Shown: positions 1-9,208, counted from the first letter of the stretch. The stretch is 64,000 nucleotides of DNA from Pantoea deleyi (GCF_022647325.1 NZ_CP071405.1:992001-1056000); one strand, 5' to 3'. Made by a program: numbers and translations. Notes: generated by a model from the letters alone, not told the origin.

Positions 1-663
1 AATGATCACCTGACGCGCCCCTTTCCGATGCAGCACCGCCGCGGCACGGCGGGCGCTGTCGAAATCGGTGACGGTCACGCCGCTGAGCTGGCTCGCTTCG
101 GTGCTGTTAGGCGTCAGCAGATCGACCTTTGCCAGCAGCGCATCGCTGACTTTCTGCCAGGGGGCCGGATTGAGGATCACGAAGGTGCCGCTGGCACGGG
201 CGTTATCGATCATACGCTGAATGGCGCTGAGATTATTCTCCAGCTGCACCAGCAGGATATCTGCGGCGGCTACCGTCGGCTGGCAGCGTGTCACCTCTGC
301 GGCAGTCACGGTGGTATTGGCACCGGGATAGACCGAAATCATATTTTCCGCATCATCGCCTGCGACATAGATTAGCGCGTTACCGGTGGGCTTCTCCTTG
401 CAGGTAAACAGCGTAATGGCGTCGAAGCCGGTTTTCTCCAGATGACGACGCGCAAAGAGGCCGAAATCGTCGTTACCCACCTTGCCGATGTAGTGCACCC
501 GCGCGCCTGCGCGCAGCGCCGCCGTGGCCTGATTCGCGCCTTTACCGCCCGCGCCCATCATGCTGTGGTGCGCCGTCAGCGACTCACCCGGTAGCGGAAA
601 GCGACGCATTACGGCCACGACATCGAGGTTAAACGAGCCGAAAACACACACTTTTCCTTTCAT
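1..663 (-). CDS. rbsK: Ribokinase-family sugar kinase (partial, C-terminus beyond window)
   Basis: PfkB/ribokinase-fold kinase, expected to phosphorylate ribose or a related sugar in the cytoplasm using ATP. The 221 codons visible begin MKGKVCVFGSFNLDVV and show the N-terminal PfkB signature GAGGKGANQA (about residues 40-49) and the substrate-lid region; the catalytic C-terminal GAGD motif lies beyond the left edge. The ATG overlaps the TGA of the upstream kinase gene (ATGA at 660-663), so it is translationally coupled as the last visible gene of the alsE/alsK operon. Assignment to the family is firm; ribose as the true substrate is not shown, and in this context it may act on another pentose or hexose. 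Confidence 0.85.
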   Translation of the reverse strand, partial: MKGKVCVFGSFNLDVVAVMRRFPLPGESLTAHHSMMGAGGKGANQATAALRAGARVHYIGKVGNDDFGLFARRHLEKTGFDAITLFTCKEKPTGNALIYVAGDDAENMISVYPGANTTVTAAEVTRCQPTVAAADILLVQLENNLSAIQRMIDNARASGTFVILNPAPWQKVSDALLAKVDLLTPNSTEASQLSGVTVTDFDSARRAAAVLHRKGARQVII

Positions 664-1556
664 CCTGCGCTCCTGAACAGGCGTTCGGCGGCAAGACAGG
701 CACCGCGACAGCCCGTGTAGTCGGTTGAGTGGCTGAAAATAATCTTCAGGTTTTCGCGTGTGACCGGTGGCCGCAGATGCTGCTGGATCTGGCTGCGCAG
801 CAGGGCCAGCGGAAAATCTGCCATCGCCAGCACGCCGCCGCCGAGGATCAGATATTCCGGGTCGAGTATATTCATCTCGGTGGCGATCAGCTGCGCCAGC
901 CGTCGCACAAACGCCTGAAGCTCTGGCTGTTCACCGTGGCGGGTAAACAGCGCGGCGATCGGCGTGTCGGCAGCGTTCTGCGCGGCCCAGTGACTCAGCC
1001 AGTGGCCTGAGGTCAGGGTCTCCGCACAGCCGCGATTGCCGCACGGGCAGGGGAGATCGTTCCCCGCGACCGGCACATGGCCCAGTTCACCGGCGCCGCC
1101 ATGCTCGCCGTGATAAAAGTGGCCATTCAGCCACAGGCTGTTGCCCATCCCGGTGCCGGGATAGAGGCCCACGGCGTTATCCGGCAACTGCTCCAGCTGC
1201 AGCAGGTCCCACAGCATCAGATGGTTCACATCCTTGTCCATCGCGACCGGCACGCCGAGCTGCGCCGCCAGACGCGCCGCCACCGGCTGGTGATCCAGCG
1301 CCTGAATAAAGGGCAGCGAGATCACCTGTTTCCTGTCGCGGCTGAGGATGCCGGGCAGCCCCAGCATGATGCCGCTGACCGGCTGCTGCTCCAGCGTTTC
1401 ATCAATCAGCTGTGCCAGCGCCTGCAGCGCGTCGGGCTGCTGCGCCCAGCTGGCGGTAGCCACCTTGCGAAAGCTGCTCCAGACGCCTCCCTCTTCCATC
1501 AGCTGCAGCCGGGTACCGGTGCCGCCGATATCGATACCGAGCCAGCGTGATCTCAT
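660..1556 (-). CDS. alsK: ROK-family sugar kinase, AlsK-like (D-allose/allulose kinase)
   Basis: ROK-family hexokinase of 298 aa (E. coli AlsK is about 309). The phosphate-binding motif DIGGTGTRLQ lies near residues 9-18, the catalytic Asp in the DKDVN motif at about 107, GTGMGNS at about 134, and the zinc/ROK signature GELGHVP followed by CPCGNRGCAET at about 157-180. It should phosphorylate the imported sugar at C6. Its start overlaps the end of alsE by ATGA (1553-1556) and its own stop overlaps the ribokinase start, so the three are translated as a coupled set. The closest family I recognise is D-allose kinase; without an isomerase gene in view, D-allulose is an equally reasonable substrate (inference). 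Confidence 0.8.
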   Translation of the reverse strand: MRSRWLGIDIGGTGTRLQLMEEGGVWSSFRKVATASWAQQPDALQALAQLIDETLEQQPVSGIMLGLPGILSRDRKQVISLPFIQALDHQPVAARLAAQLGVPVAMDKDVNHLMLWDLLQLEQLPDNAVGLYPGTGMGNSLWLNGHFYHGEHGGAGELGHVPVAGNDLPCPCGNRGCAETLTSGHWLSHWAAQNAADTPIAALFTRHGEQPELQAFVRRLAQLIATEMNILDPEYLILGGGVLAMADFPLALLRSQIQQHLRPPVTRENLKIIFSHSTDYTGCRGACLAAERLFRSAG

Positions 1557-2248
1557 GCGGACACCTTCGTCAGCCCCTGGGCCTCATCAATGCTGTCGCG
1601 CATCATCTCCCACGCGGTGGCCAAATCCTCATGAATATTGAACAGGCCGGAGGTGCCGACAATCAGCACTTCCGCACCCGCGCCGAGCAGCTGGTGATAG
1701 GTTCGGGTATTGCAGGAACCGTCGATCTCGATCAGATAGTGATAGCCGTGCTGCTCTTTGAGCGCCTTCAGCTCACGCACCTTCTCCACCATCTCCGGGA
1801 TAAAGGGCTGGCCGGCGTAGCCGGGATCGACCGTCATCACGGTGATCTTATCCAGCAGATGGATATAGTGCTGGATGTAGGACACCGGCGTGGCCGGATT
1901 CAGCACCACGCCCACCTTTTTACCGAAGCTGCGGATCAGGTTGATGACGCGGAACGCATCGCGGTTGATGGTCTCCGCGTGTGGACAGATATAGTCCGCG
2001 CCCGCCCTGGCGACCGCCTCGATAAAATCGGTTGGCGCTTCCACCATCAGATGCACGTCGATCGCCACGCGGGTAAAGGGACGGATCTGCTCAATAAAGA
2101 AGGGGGAGAGCGTAATGTTCTTAACGTAGTGACCATCCATGATATCCACATGAAGAAAGTCAGCGCGCGAGTCGAGAACCTGCAGCTGGTGCTTGATCTC
2201 CATCAGGTTCATACACATCAGTGACGGGGAGATTTGAGTACGCATCAT
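1553..2248 (-). CDS. alsE: D-allulose-6-phosphate 3-epimerase
   Basis: Ribulose-phosphate 3-epimerase superfamily TIM barrel of 231 aa, the same length as E. coli AlsE. It interconverts D-allulose 6-phosphate and D-fructose 6-phosphate and so feeds the sugar into glycolysis. Visible motifs are ISPSLMCM at the N-terminus, the metal-binding HVDIMDGHYV near residue 35, HLMVEAP near 67, TVMTVDPGYAGQPFIPEM near 138 with the catalytic Asp, and EIDGSCN followed by VGTSGLF at the phosphate-binding end. AlsE is distinguished from Rpe by the INRDAFR and GQPFIPEM surroundings, which follow the E. coli AlsE sequence. It overlaps the upstream permease stop by ATGA at 2245-2248. Confidence 0.9.
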   Translation of the reverse strand: MMRTQISPSLMCMNLMEIKHQLQVLDSRADFLHVDIMDGHYVKNITLSPFFIEQIRPFTRVAIDVHLMVEAPTDFIEAVARAGADYICPHAETINRDAFRVINLIRSFGKKVGVVLNPATPVSYIQHYIHLLDKITVMTVDPGYAGQPFIPEMVEKVRELKALKEQHGYHYLIEIDGSCNTRTYHQLLGAGAEVLIVGTSGLFNIHEDLATAWEMMRDSIDEAQGLTKVSA

Positions 2249-3297
2249 ACTTCCTTCTTTTCAGTCAGAGGATTAAGCACCGCCGCCAGCCTGCTGAGCT
2301 TTACGGCACGGTGTTCGTTGAATCGGGTTTTGAATTGTTTGAAGGCGAGAACCACAATCAGCACCGCGCCCCACATGGCCAGACTGACGTGCTGGCTGAT
2401 GTTCATCAGATTGAAACCGGTAGAGAGCACCTGCAGCGCAATCAGCGCCAGCACCACGCCGGTCACACGGCCGAAGCCCCCGTTGGGATCGGTACCGCCG
2501 AGAATAATGGCCAGCACCGTCAGCAGCAGATAGGCGTCACCGTAGCCCATGCGGGCGGAGTTGAAGCGCGCCATCATGATCAGCCCGGCCAGCACGCAGA
2601 GCAGGCTGGAGATCACATAGACCAGCATCACCATACGATGGGTATTGATCCCGCTGAACCAGGTGGCGTTGATGTTGCTGCCGCCCATATAGATGCATTT
2701 ACCGGCGCGGGTTTTACCGAGGAACAGCGCCAGCAGCGCGGCGGCGACCAGGAACACCCAGAGCGGCAGCGGCATACCCAGCAGCGTGTCGGCGCCCAGC
2801 GCCTGCACCACCGGCGGCATACCGCTGACGGCCGCGCCGTGGGTCAGCCAGATCCCGATGCCGTTCAGCGTCATCATCGTCGCCAGCGTCACCAGAATCG
2901 GGTGTGCGCCAATCCGCGTTACCATCAGCCCCGTTACCACGCCGATGGCGGCCGCGATCAGCATGGCACCCAGGATGGCGATGAACAGCCACAGCAGCTG
3001 CAGCGCCATTCCGGCACCCGCGGGCAGGGCGCTCATCAGCGTCCAGGCGATAAACAGCGCCGTAAGGTTCGCGGTCGCGATGATCGCCAGGTTCAGGCCG
3101 CCGCTGAGGATGGCGATAAACATTGCCAGCGTCAGTAATCCGAGTTCCGGCAGCTGAAACGCCATACTCATAAAGGTGGAGTCGGTCAGGAAGCGACCCG
3201 GCAGCATCACCGTGAAGGTGGCCAGCGCCAGCGCGATCAGCAGCATCAGGCCGATGTTGGTTCCGTCGGGTCGCAGTGCAGTCAGTGATTTCATCAT
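2245..3297 (-). CDS. Sugar ABC transporter permease 2 (RbsC/AlsC family)
   Basis: Inner-membrane permease of 350 aa of the BPD_transp_2 (ribose/galactose-type) family with about eight to ten hydrophobic segments. The conserved cytoplasmic loop that contacts the ATPase is visible as GKCIYMGGSNINATWFSGIN (about residues 205-224), and the C-terminal GGTDPNGGFGRVTG segment is typical of the family. It probably forms a heterodimer with the second permease encoded 12 bp upstream (3310-4299). The C-terminal tail is longer and more basic than in RbsC. Substrate specificity comes from the binding protein and cannot be read here. It starts with ATGATG; either Met is possible. Confidence 0.85.
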   Translation of the reverse strand: MMKSLTALRPDGTNIGLMLLIALALATFTVMLPGRFLTDSTFMSMAFQLPELGLLTLAMFIAILSGGLNLAIIATANLTALFIAWTLMSALPAGAGMALQLLWLFIAILGAMLIAAAIGVVTGLMVTRIGAHPILVTLATMMTLNGIGIWLTHGAAVSGMPPVVQALGADTLLGMPLPLWVFLVAAALLALFLGKTRAGKCIYMGGSNINATWFSGINTHRMVMLVYVISSLLCVLAGLIMMARFNSARMGYGDAYLLLTVLAIILGGTDPNGGFGRVTGVVLALIALQVLSTGFNLMNISQHVSLAMWGAVLIVVLAFKQFKTRFNEHRAVKLSRLAAVLNPLTEKKEV

Positions 3298-3309
3298 CAG
3301 TGCCCTCGG

Positions 3310-4299
3310 TCACACGAAACTGACGTCAGTTTCTTTGCGTTTCTTGTAGTGGGTCACGGCGATCGCAATCATGATGACGCCGCCGACCACGATGTTCATG
3401 AAGTAGTTCGAGACGCCGACCAGGTTGAGGCCGTTCTTCAGGATGGCGATCAGGAAGACCCCCATCAGCGTGCCGCTCACCGTGCCTTTGCCGCCCATCA
3501 GGCTGGCACCGCCCAGCACCGTGGCGGCCAGTACGTCCAGTTCGCCGCCAACCAGCGCATTAGGCACCACCTCTCCCATGCGATAGACCTGCACCAGCCC
3601 GCCGATGGCCGCCATCGCGCCCAGCCAGCCGTAGGCGAACACATGAATCAGACCGACGCGGATACCGATACGGCGGGCCGACTCCGCATCGCCCCCGACG
3701 GCGTAGAGCTGGCGTCCGAGGTTGGTTTTGTTCAGCAGCAGAGCGGTGATCGCGGCGATCAGCAGCATGGTGACCAGCGGCAGTCCGACCTGGAAGCTCT
3801 CACCCTGCCAGCTGAACGGCAGCACGTTGCGCAGCGTGATCCACCACTCCGGCAGCGAGTAGAGGCTGCGGCCGCCGGTAACCCACATCAGCAGCCCGAA
3901 AAGCAGCGACTGCATGCTGATGGTGATGATGATGGAGACCACCCGCAGCGTGGTGATCAGCAGCGCGTTGATCACTCCGAACAGCGTGCCGCACATCACG
4001 GCCAGCAGGATGCTGAGCAGCGCATTGTCGAACTGGAACTGCACAAACAGCGACGCCAGCAGGTACTGCACCACCGAGGCGACGGCCGCAAACGAGATAT
4101 CGATCCCGCCGGTGACCAGCACCACAAACAGGCCCAGCGCGAAGATGCCGGTGACGGCGTAGCTCTCCGCCAGATCCAGCAGATTCTGCATGGTGAGAAA
4201 CTGATCGCTGGCGACCGAGAAAAACAGAATGAACGCCAGCAGCACCCAGGCGAGCCAGCCCTGGCTGGAGTGCGGACGGAAACGGGAAAAGTCAGGCAT
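3310..4299 (-). CDS. Sugar ABC transporter permease 1 (RbsC/AlsC family)
   Basis: Inner-membrane permease of 329 aa, the same family as its neighbour but clearly a different paralogue. Family hallmarks are ALGLFVVLVTGGIDIS near residue 56, the coupling loop GRQLYAVGGDAESARRIGI near 195, and the C-terminal GGASLMGGKGTVSGT near 268. The start overlaps the end of the ATPase gene by 8 bp (4292-4299), indicating coupled translation. E. coli's als and rbs systems use a single permease; having two adjacent, unequal permeases is as in the Lsr and rhamnose-type importers, which fits the type of binding protein encoded here. Confidence 0.85.
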   Translation of the reverse strand: MPDFSRFRPHSSQGWLAWVLLAFILFFSVASDQFLTMQNLLDLAESYAVTGIFALGLFVVLVTGGIDISFAAVASVVQYLLASLFVQFQFDNALLSILLAVMCGTLFGVINALLITTLRVVSIIITISMQSLLFGLLMWVTGGRSLYSLPEWWITLRNVLPFSWQGESFQVGLPLVTMLLIAAITALLLNKTNLGRQLYAVGGDAESARRIGIRVGLIHVFAYGWLGAMAAIGGLVQVYRMGEVVPNALVGGELDVLAATVLGGASLMGGKGTVSGTLMGVFLIAILKNGLNLVGVSNYFMNIVVGGVIMIAIAVTHYKKRKETDVSFV

Positions 4300-5797
4300 T
4301 AATCACCTCCGCCAGCTGCTGCTGTTCGACGCTATCGGGTTGGTATTCGGCATGGATCGTGCCATCACGGAAGTGCAGGATCCGGTCGCAGTTGTACCAG
4401 ACCTCCGGCACCTCATCGGAGATCAGGATGATCGACAGCCCCTCTTTCGCCAGCTCGTGGATCAGCTGGTAGATGCTGGCCTTGGCACCCACGTCAACGC
4501 CGACGGTGGGAGAATCCAGGATCAGAATGCGCGGCTGGGTCAGCACCCATTTCGCCAGCACAATTTTCTGCTGGTTGCCGCCGGAGAGGGTGGAAATAGC
4601 CAGGTTCGGATCGGCGACGCGCACGCCAAGCTGCTGGATCCACTGCAGGATCAGCTTGTTTTTGCGGTACTCATCGATCAGGTGAAAGCGGTTCTGCAGC
4701 TTGTCGAGGATCGGCAGCACCATGTTGTCCGCCACTGACTGCTGCTGCACCAGGCCCAGCGTCAGCCGATCTTCGGAGACGTAGCCGATGCCCGCCTTGA
4801 TCGCATCTTCATGGCCGCGAAAGCGCACCGGCTTGCTGTCGAGCCAGATCTTACCGCTGTCGGGACGGGTCATGCCGAACAGCGACAGCGCCAGCTCCGT
4901 GCGGCCGGAACCGAGCAGGCCGCACAGCCCCAGCACTTCGCCTTCATAGAGTTTAAAATTGACGTCGTGATACTGCCCGGCGCGGCTTAACGACTCGATT
5001 TCCAGAATGGCGCGATCGCCGTTGCGCGTCGGGGCTTTGAGCTGGTAGTCGAGCTTCAGGCCGGTCATCAGCTCCGTCAGGTGGTGCGGCGTCATCTCCC
5101 GCGCAGGCCAGCAGCCCATCCTGCGTCCGTCGCGGATCACCGTGACGCGGTCGGAGATCTCCAGCACCTCATCCAGCCGGTGGCTGACAAACACCACGCA
5201 GATATTTTTGTCCTTCAGGTAGCGTACGGTACGCAGCAGCTGATTGACCTCAGTGCGGGTCAGCGAGGCGGTCGGCTCATCCATGATCACCAGCCGCGCA
5301 TCGGCGACCAGCGCCCGGCAGATCGCCACCTGCTGACGCTGCGCGATAGAGAGCGCTGCGACCTTCTCATCCAGATCGAGATCGAACTTCAGTTCGGTAA
5401 TGATATTGCGCGCGCTCTCCCGCAGGCGGGCGCGGTGGTGCCAGCGCAGCAGGCCGTTGAGGTTATGCTCGAAGGCGATGTTCTCTGCCACGCTGAGGTT
5501 GGGAAACAGCGACAGATCCTGATAAATCACCTGGATACCGAAGTCGCGCGCCTGCCGGGTGGTGAGGCGCGGCAGCGTCGGGCCGTCGCCCAGCGTGATG
5601 CGGCTGCCGCTGTCCGGGGCGTGCACCCCGGAGATAACTTTGATCAGAGTGCTCTTGCCACAGCCGTTGGTACCAGCGAGACAGTGCACTTCGCCTGCCA
5701 GCAGGGTCAGGGAGATATCGCTCAGCGCGCGGTTACCACCAAATGTTTTCGACAGATTCTCGAGCGCAATCAGTGTCTGTGGAATGACCTCTTGCAT
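4292..5797 (-). CDS. Sugar ABC transporter ATP-binding protein (two fused nucleotide-binding domains)
   Basis: Cytoplasmic ATPase of the RbsA/AlsA/MglA type, about 501 aa from the chosen start. The N-terminal domain has Walker A GTNGCGKST, an ABC signature reduced to LSIAQRQQ, and Walker B LVIMDEPTASL. The C-terminal domain has a degenerate Walker A (GLLGSGRTE), signature LSGGNQQK and LILDSPTVGVDVGAK. This asymmetry is normal for sugar ABC ATPases. I start it at ATG 5795-5797 (MQEVIPQTLIALENLSK), which places it 1 bp after the binding-protein stop; a longer frame to 5884 reads back inside the binding-protein gene and has no homologous N-terminus. It energises the two downstream permeases. Confidence 0.88.
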   Translation of the reverse strand: MQEVIPQTLIALENLSKTFGGNRALSDISLTLLAGEVHCLAGTNGCGKSTLIKVISGVHAPDSGSRITLGDGPTLPRLTTRQARDFGIQVIYQDLSLFPNLSVAENIAFEHNLNGLLRWHHRARLRESARNIITELKFDLDLDEKVAALSIAQRQQVAICRALVADARLVIMDEPTASLTRTEVNQLLRTVRYLKDKNICVVFVSHRLDEVLEISDRVTVIRDGRRMGCWPAREMTPHHLTELMTGLKLDYQLKAPTRNGDRAILEIESLSRAGQYHDVNFKLYEGEVLGLCGLLGSGRTELALSLFGMTRPDSGKIWLDSKPVRFRGHEDAIKAGIGYVSEDRLTLGLVQQQSVADNMVLPILDKLQNRFHLIDEYRKNKLILQWIQQLGVRVADPNLAISTLSGGNQQKIVLAKWVLTQPRILILDSPTVGVDVGAKASIYQLIHELAKEGLSIILISDEVPEVWYNCDRILHFRDGTIHAEYQPDSVEQQQLAEVINA

Positions 5798-5798
5798 A

Positions 5799-6782
5799 TC
5801 AGAGCCCCATTTTGACCAGTTTTGGCAGGTTGTCTTTGTCCAGACTTTCGGTGCTGTTGCCCAGGATGGTGTGGGTGGCTTCATCCACTTTGACTTTGCC
5901 CAGCCCCTCGATCGTCATGCCGTCGGTGATCGGCTCTTTCTTCTGCATCATGTCGGCGATGCGGACAAAGACCTCGCCAGCGGTCTGCGGATTCCAGATG
6001 TAGCCGCCTTTAATGGCGTTACGCTGCACCAGCGAGGCACCCTGGCCCGGACTGAAGGAGCCAATCACGCAGACCTGGTCGATTTTTTTCCGGTTCATAA
6101 CCGCCCGTCCGGCGCCGATCGGCCCCTGTGAGCCAAACGCCAGGATCCCTTTCAGATCCGGGTATTTGGACATCAGCTCATTGGTGGTACGGATGGAGTC
6201 ATCCAGCGATTCGCCGACGCCAAATTTGTCGGTGACCAGCTGCATTTTGGGGTAGTGCGCTTTCTGATAAGTGAGCGCGGCATCGGTCCACTGCTGATGC
6301 AGCGGCACCGTCAGGCTGCCGACATACATGGCATATTTGCCTTCGTCGTGCATGCAGCTCGCCAGGGCTTTCATGTGGTTGATGCCGTGGGTGGTCGCAT
6401 CGACCAGTTCGAAGTCCCAGTTGGCGCCCTGCTGGCCGGGTGACTCATGCGTAATCACTTCGATACCGGCGTCACGCGCCCGTTTCAGCACCGGCTCCAG
6501 CACTTTCGGGTCGTTGGGAACGACACCGATGATATCGACCTTCTGCGCAATCAGATCTTCAATGGCACGTACCTGAAGCGCCGGGTCAGCGGCGGTCGGC
6601 CCGACCATCCACGCATCGATACCGCGTTTGGCGGCTTCGCTTTTAATGCCCGCTTCCATGGCATTAAACCAGGGAATGCCGCCTATTTTGACCACGATAC
6701 CCATACGTAATTTCTCTGCGGCATGGGCACCGGTGGCGGCAAACAGGGCAAGCAGAGAGCAGGCGATAAGATGTTTTTTCAT
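5799..6782 (-). CDS. Sugar ABC transporter periplasmic substrate-binding protein
   Basis: Periplasmic binding protein of 327 aa, class I fold (peripla_BP_4). A typical signal peptide is visible (MKKHLIACSLLALFAATGAH, cleavage after AHA). The mature part begins KLRMGIVVKIGGIPWFNAMEAG, and the segment QVRAIEDLIAQKVDIIGVVPND is the usual first-domain core of rhamnose/AI-2/ribose-type binders. It lies 12 bp downstream of the regulator stop and 1 bp upstream of the ATPase start, so it is the first transport gene of the operon. It defines the imported sugar; the enzyme genes downstream suggest D-allulose or D-allose, but this is inference. Confidence 0.85.
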   Translation of the reverse strand: MKKHLIACSLLALFAATGAHAAEKLRMGIVVKIGGIPWFNAMEAGIKSEAAKRGIDAWMVGPTAADPALQVRAIEDLIAQKVDIIGVVPNDPKVLEPVLKRARDAGIEVITHESPGQQGANWDFELVDATTHGINHMKALASCMHDEGKYAMYVGSLTVPLHQQWTDAALTYQKAHYPKMQLVTDKFGVGESLDDSIRTTNELMSKYPDLKGILAFGSQGPIGAGRAVMNRKKIDQVCVIGSFSPGQGASLVQRNAIKGGYIWNPQTAGEVFVRIADMMQKKEPITDGMTIEGLGKVKVDEATHTILGNSTESLDKDNLPKLVKMGL

Positions 6783-6794
6783 ACAGACTCCTGG

Positions 6795-7625
6795 TTAATT
6801 TTTAATTAGCTGCATGGATTGATAACGCTGAGAACAGACAATGACGTTGACACCATTCCATGCCAGTTCCTGTTCAAGCTCTTTATCTTTTAATTGGTCG
6901 GTAATAAGAAAATCGACATCACGGTAGTGACAGATGCGGGCAAAAGAGGGGCGCAGAAATTTACTGCCATCCATTAAAAGATGTTTTCTTTCTGCGGCCA
7001 GCAGCATCTGTTGTTTCAGGTGCGCATTATTCTCATTGCCTTCACGTAAATATCCGTCGTTGCCCAGACTGCTACAGGAAAAAAAGATTTTATTAATCTG
7101 AAATTCGCGCAGCGGCTGCTCGGCCACCACGCCGTGAAAATCTTCATCGCGATCGGAATATTCTCCCCCCAGGCAGATCGTGCGGATACTGCCGCGCGCC
7201 GCCAGCGTCTGCACGATGCGCAGGGAATTGGTTAATACCGTTAACTCAATGTCCGGCAGCTGTCGCGCCAGATACCAGCAGGTGGTGCTGCTGTCCAGCA
7301 GGATGCAGTCGCCGGGGCTGATAAAGTCGAGCGCACGCTTGGCGATGATCATTTTTTCATCAGCGTGTTCATTAATACGCTGACGAAATGATAATTCGTT
7401 CTCTTTAGCGATCCTGTTATTTCCCGCCGAGCCGGTGCTCTGTTTTTTTATCAATACCGCGCCGCCGTGGCTGCGCTGTAATAAACCGCGCTTTTCGAGC
7501 TGGCTTAAATCCCGGCGAATGGTTTCCTGTGAAACCTGACACAGCGTGACCAGTTCTGAGACAATTACCCGGCCGTTAATATTAATCTCATTAATAATTC
7601 TTTGCTGTCTTTCAATCGGCAACAT
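6795..7625 (-). CDS. DeoR/GlpR-family transcriptional regulator of the sugar operon
   Basis: DeoR-family repressor of about 276 aa. The N-terminal winged HTH reads MLPIERQQRIINEININGRV with the recognition part CQVSQETIRRDLSQLEKRG (about residues 28-46) and RSHGGAVLI after it; the C-terminal part is the phosphosugar-sensing DeoR_C domain (ALDFISPGDCILLDSSTT; LTNSLRIVQTL; DGSKF). I choose ATG 7623-7625 because a strong GGAGG lies 6 bases upstream; a longer frame to 7694 lacks such a site. It is promoter-proximal and only 12 bp before the binding protein, so it heads and probably autoregulates the whole operon, responding to a phosphorylated intermediate made by AlsK/AlsE. Confidence 0.85.
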   Translation of the reverse strand: MLPIERQQRIINEININGRVIVSELVTLCQVSQETIRRDLSQLEKRGLLQRSHGGAVLIKKQSTGSAGNNRIAKENELSFRQRINEHADEKMIIAKRALDFISPGDCILLDSSTTCWYLARQLPDIELTVLTNSLRIVQTLAARGSIRTICLGGEYSDRDEDFHGVVAEQPLREFQINKIFFSCSSLGNDGYLREGNENNAHLKQQMLLAAERKHLLMDGSKFLRPSFARICHYRDVDFLITDQLKDKELEQELAWNGVNVIVCSQRYQSMQLIKN

Positions 7626-7989
7626 ACATTTCCTCCGATGGAGATAAATTACTGGAAGCGAACACGGGAAAATGTGGACTGGGCAGGAGTCCACGCGGGC
7701 AAATAACGCTGCCCTTTGTTAAGTGATGAAGTCGAAATAAAACATGCAAAGCCATGCAATAAATTGCATTTAAAGGTGATGTCACTCACGTATTTTCGCT
7801 CTGCGGGCCGGTAAAAATAAAATACCGGACGGACAGATTACACCGCTATCGCGGTAACGCCATGACTGTTTATGACCGTTTGTGTGGGTTTGACCGTTTT
7901 GGCTCACGCTTTCACATTTTCAGGCAGCCGACGGCACCCTCGGGGAAACCGGCAGGGGAGAGCATGCGGCCTTCAAATGTAAATCGAAT
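7626..7989. promoter_or_regulatory. Intergenic regulatory region between the sugar operon and the siderophore genes
   Basis: No gene is seen here. It holds the promoters of two divergent units. Candidate operators for the DeoR regulator are a palindrome at 7754-7769 (ATGCAAT-AA-ATTGCAT, with a further ATGCAA at 7744-7749) and three direct copies of TGACYGTTT at 7863-7871, 7873-7881 and 7891-7899. Which of them is bound by which regulator cannot be decided from sequence alone. Confidence 0.5.
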
Positions 7990-8008
7990 TGATAATAGTT
8001 ATCGTTTC
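7990..8008 (+). promoter_or_regulatory. Fur box
   Basis: TGATAATAGTTATCGTTTC closely matches the 19-bp Fur consensus (GATAATGATAATCATTATC type), 48 bases before the start of the siderophore binding-protein gene. Iron repression of that gene, and possibly of cirA behind it, is therefore expected. Confidence 0.75.
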
Positions 8009-8056
8009 TTTTATTGTTTGCGCTTCTTCAGGGAAACGTAAAGGAATCGGCAGAAG

Positions 8057-9208
8057 ATGACTCTTTATCAGAAAACAGACAACGCGTTTTTCGGCAGACG
8101 GCTGGCTGCCGGATTCGCCGGACTGACGCTGGGCCTGCTCAGCCTGACGGCGCAGGCGGTTACCGTTACCGATGTGGCAGGGCGCACCGTCACCGTGCCG
8201 GATGACGTTCAGCGCGTGGTGCTCGGCGAAGGGCGGCTCTTCTTCGCGCTTTCGCTGCTGGAAGGGCAGAAACCCTTTGACCGCATTGTCGGCTGGCAGG
8301 GCGATTTTCGCAGGCTGGACCCGCAGACCTATGCCACGTATCGGGCGAAGTTCCCGCAGATCGACAACATCCCGCTAATCGGCACCACCAGCGCCGACAG
8401 CATCAGCCCGGAAAATGTGCTGAAGCTGAATCCGCAGCTGGCGATTTTCGGGTTGTCGGGTCACGGGCCGGGCCGCGAAAGCGAGCTGGTTAACCAACTG
8501 CAGAAGGCGGGCGTGCCGGTGGTGTTTGTGGATTTCCGCACCTCACCGCTGAAAAATACGCTGCCGAGTATGGCACTGCTGGGCAAGGTGCTGAACCGCG
8601 AGAAACAGGCGCAGGACTATATCCGCTTCTATCAGGAGAACATCAGGCGCGTCACCGAGGTTACGCAGACGATCCCCGCGCAGGATAAACCTGCCGTCTT
8701 TATCGAGCTGCGCGCCTCCACGGCGGATGAGTGCTGTCGCTCGGCCGGCAAGGGCAACATGGGCGATTTTATCGACCTGGCGGGCGGGGTGAATATCGCC
8801 AGGCCGCTGCTTCCCGGCCCGCTTGGTCAGGTGAACCTGGAAAAGGTTATCGACGCGCAGCCGGATGTCTATCTGGTCAGCGGCGGAGCCAGACCCCCGA
8901 AAGCGGGCGATCCGCAACCCACCGGTTTAGTGCTGGGTGCGCAGACCACGCCAGCGCAGGCGAGCGCCAGCCTGAAGCCACTGCTGGCACGCAAAGGCAT
9001 CAGCACGCTGAAGGCGGTGGAAGCGGGCCGCAGTTTCGGCATCTGGCATAACTACTACAACTCCCCCTATAACGTGCTGGCCGTTCAGCTGTTCGCCAAA
9101 GCGTTTTATCCGCAGAAGTTTGCCGATCTCGATCCGCAGCAGACACAAAAACAACTTTATAAACAGTTCCTCGCCGTCGAACCGACCGGCACTTACTGGA
9201 CAGAGTAA
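8057..9208 (+). CDS. Iron-siderophore ABC transporter periplasmic binding protein
   Basis: 383 aa protein of the FepB/BtuF (Peri_BP_2, cluster III) family. After an N-terminal signal segment ([18 protein letters not shown], cleavage near residue 35) the mature domain opens [21 protein letters not shown], the family hallmark. The segment [16 protein letters not shown] and the later GGVNIA and [17 protein letters not shown] are standard lobe elements. It captures an iron chelate in the periplasm after passage through a TonB receptor; the neighbour cirA, a catecholate receptor, suggests a linear or monomeric catechol chelate. No FecCD permease or ATPase gene lies beside it, so the inner-membrane partner must be encoded elsewhere. 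A Fur box lies upstream. Confidence 0.82.
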   Translation: MTLYQKTDNAFFGRRLAAGFAGLTLGLLSLTAQAVTVTDVAGRTVTVPDDVQRVVLGEGRLFFALSLLEGQKPFDRIVGWQGDFRRLDPQTYATYRAKFPQIDNIPLIGTTSADSISPENVLKLNPQLAIFGLSGHGPGRESELVNQLQKAGVPVVFVDFRTSPLKNTLPSMALLGKVLNREKQAQDYIRFYQENIRRVTEVTQTIPAQDKPAVFIELRASTADECCRSAGKGNMGDFIDLAGGVNIARPLLPGPLGQVNLEKVIDAQPDVYLVSGGARPPKAGDPQPTGLVLGAQTTPAQASASLKPLLARKGISTLKAVEAGRSFGIWHNYYNSPYNVLAVQLFAKAFYPQKFADLDPQQTQKQLYKQFLAVEPTGTYWTE

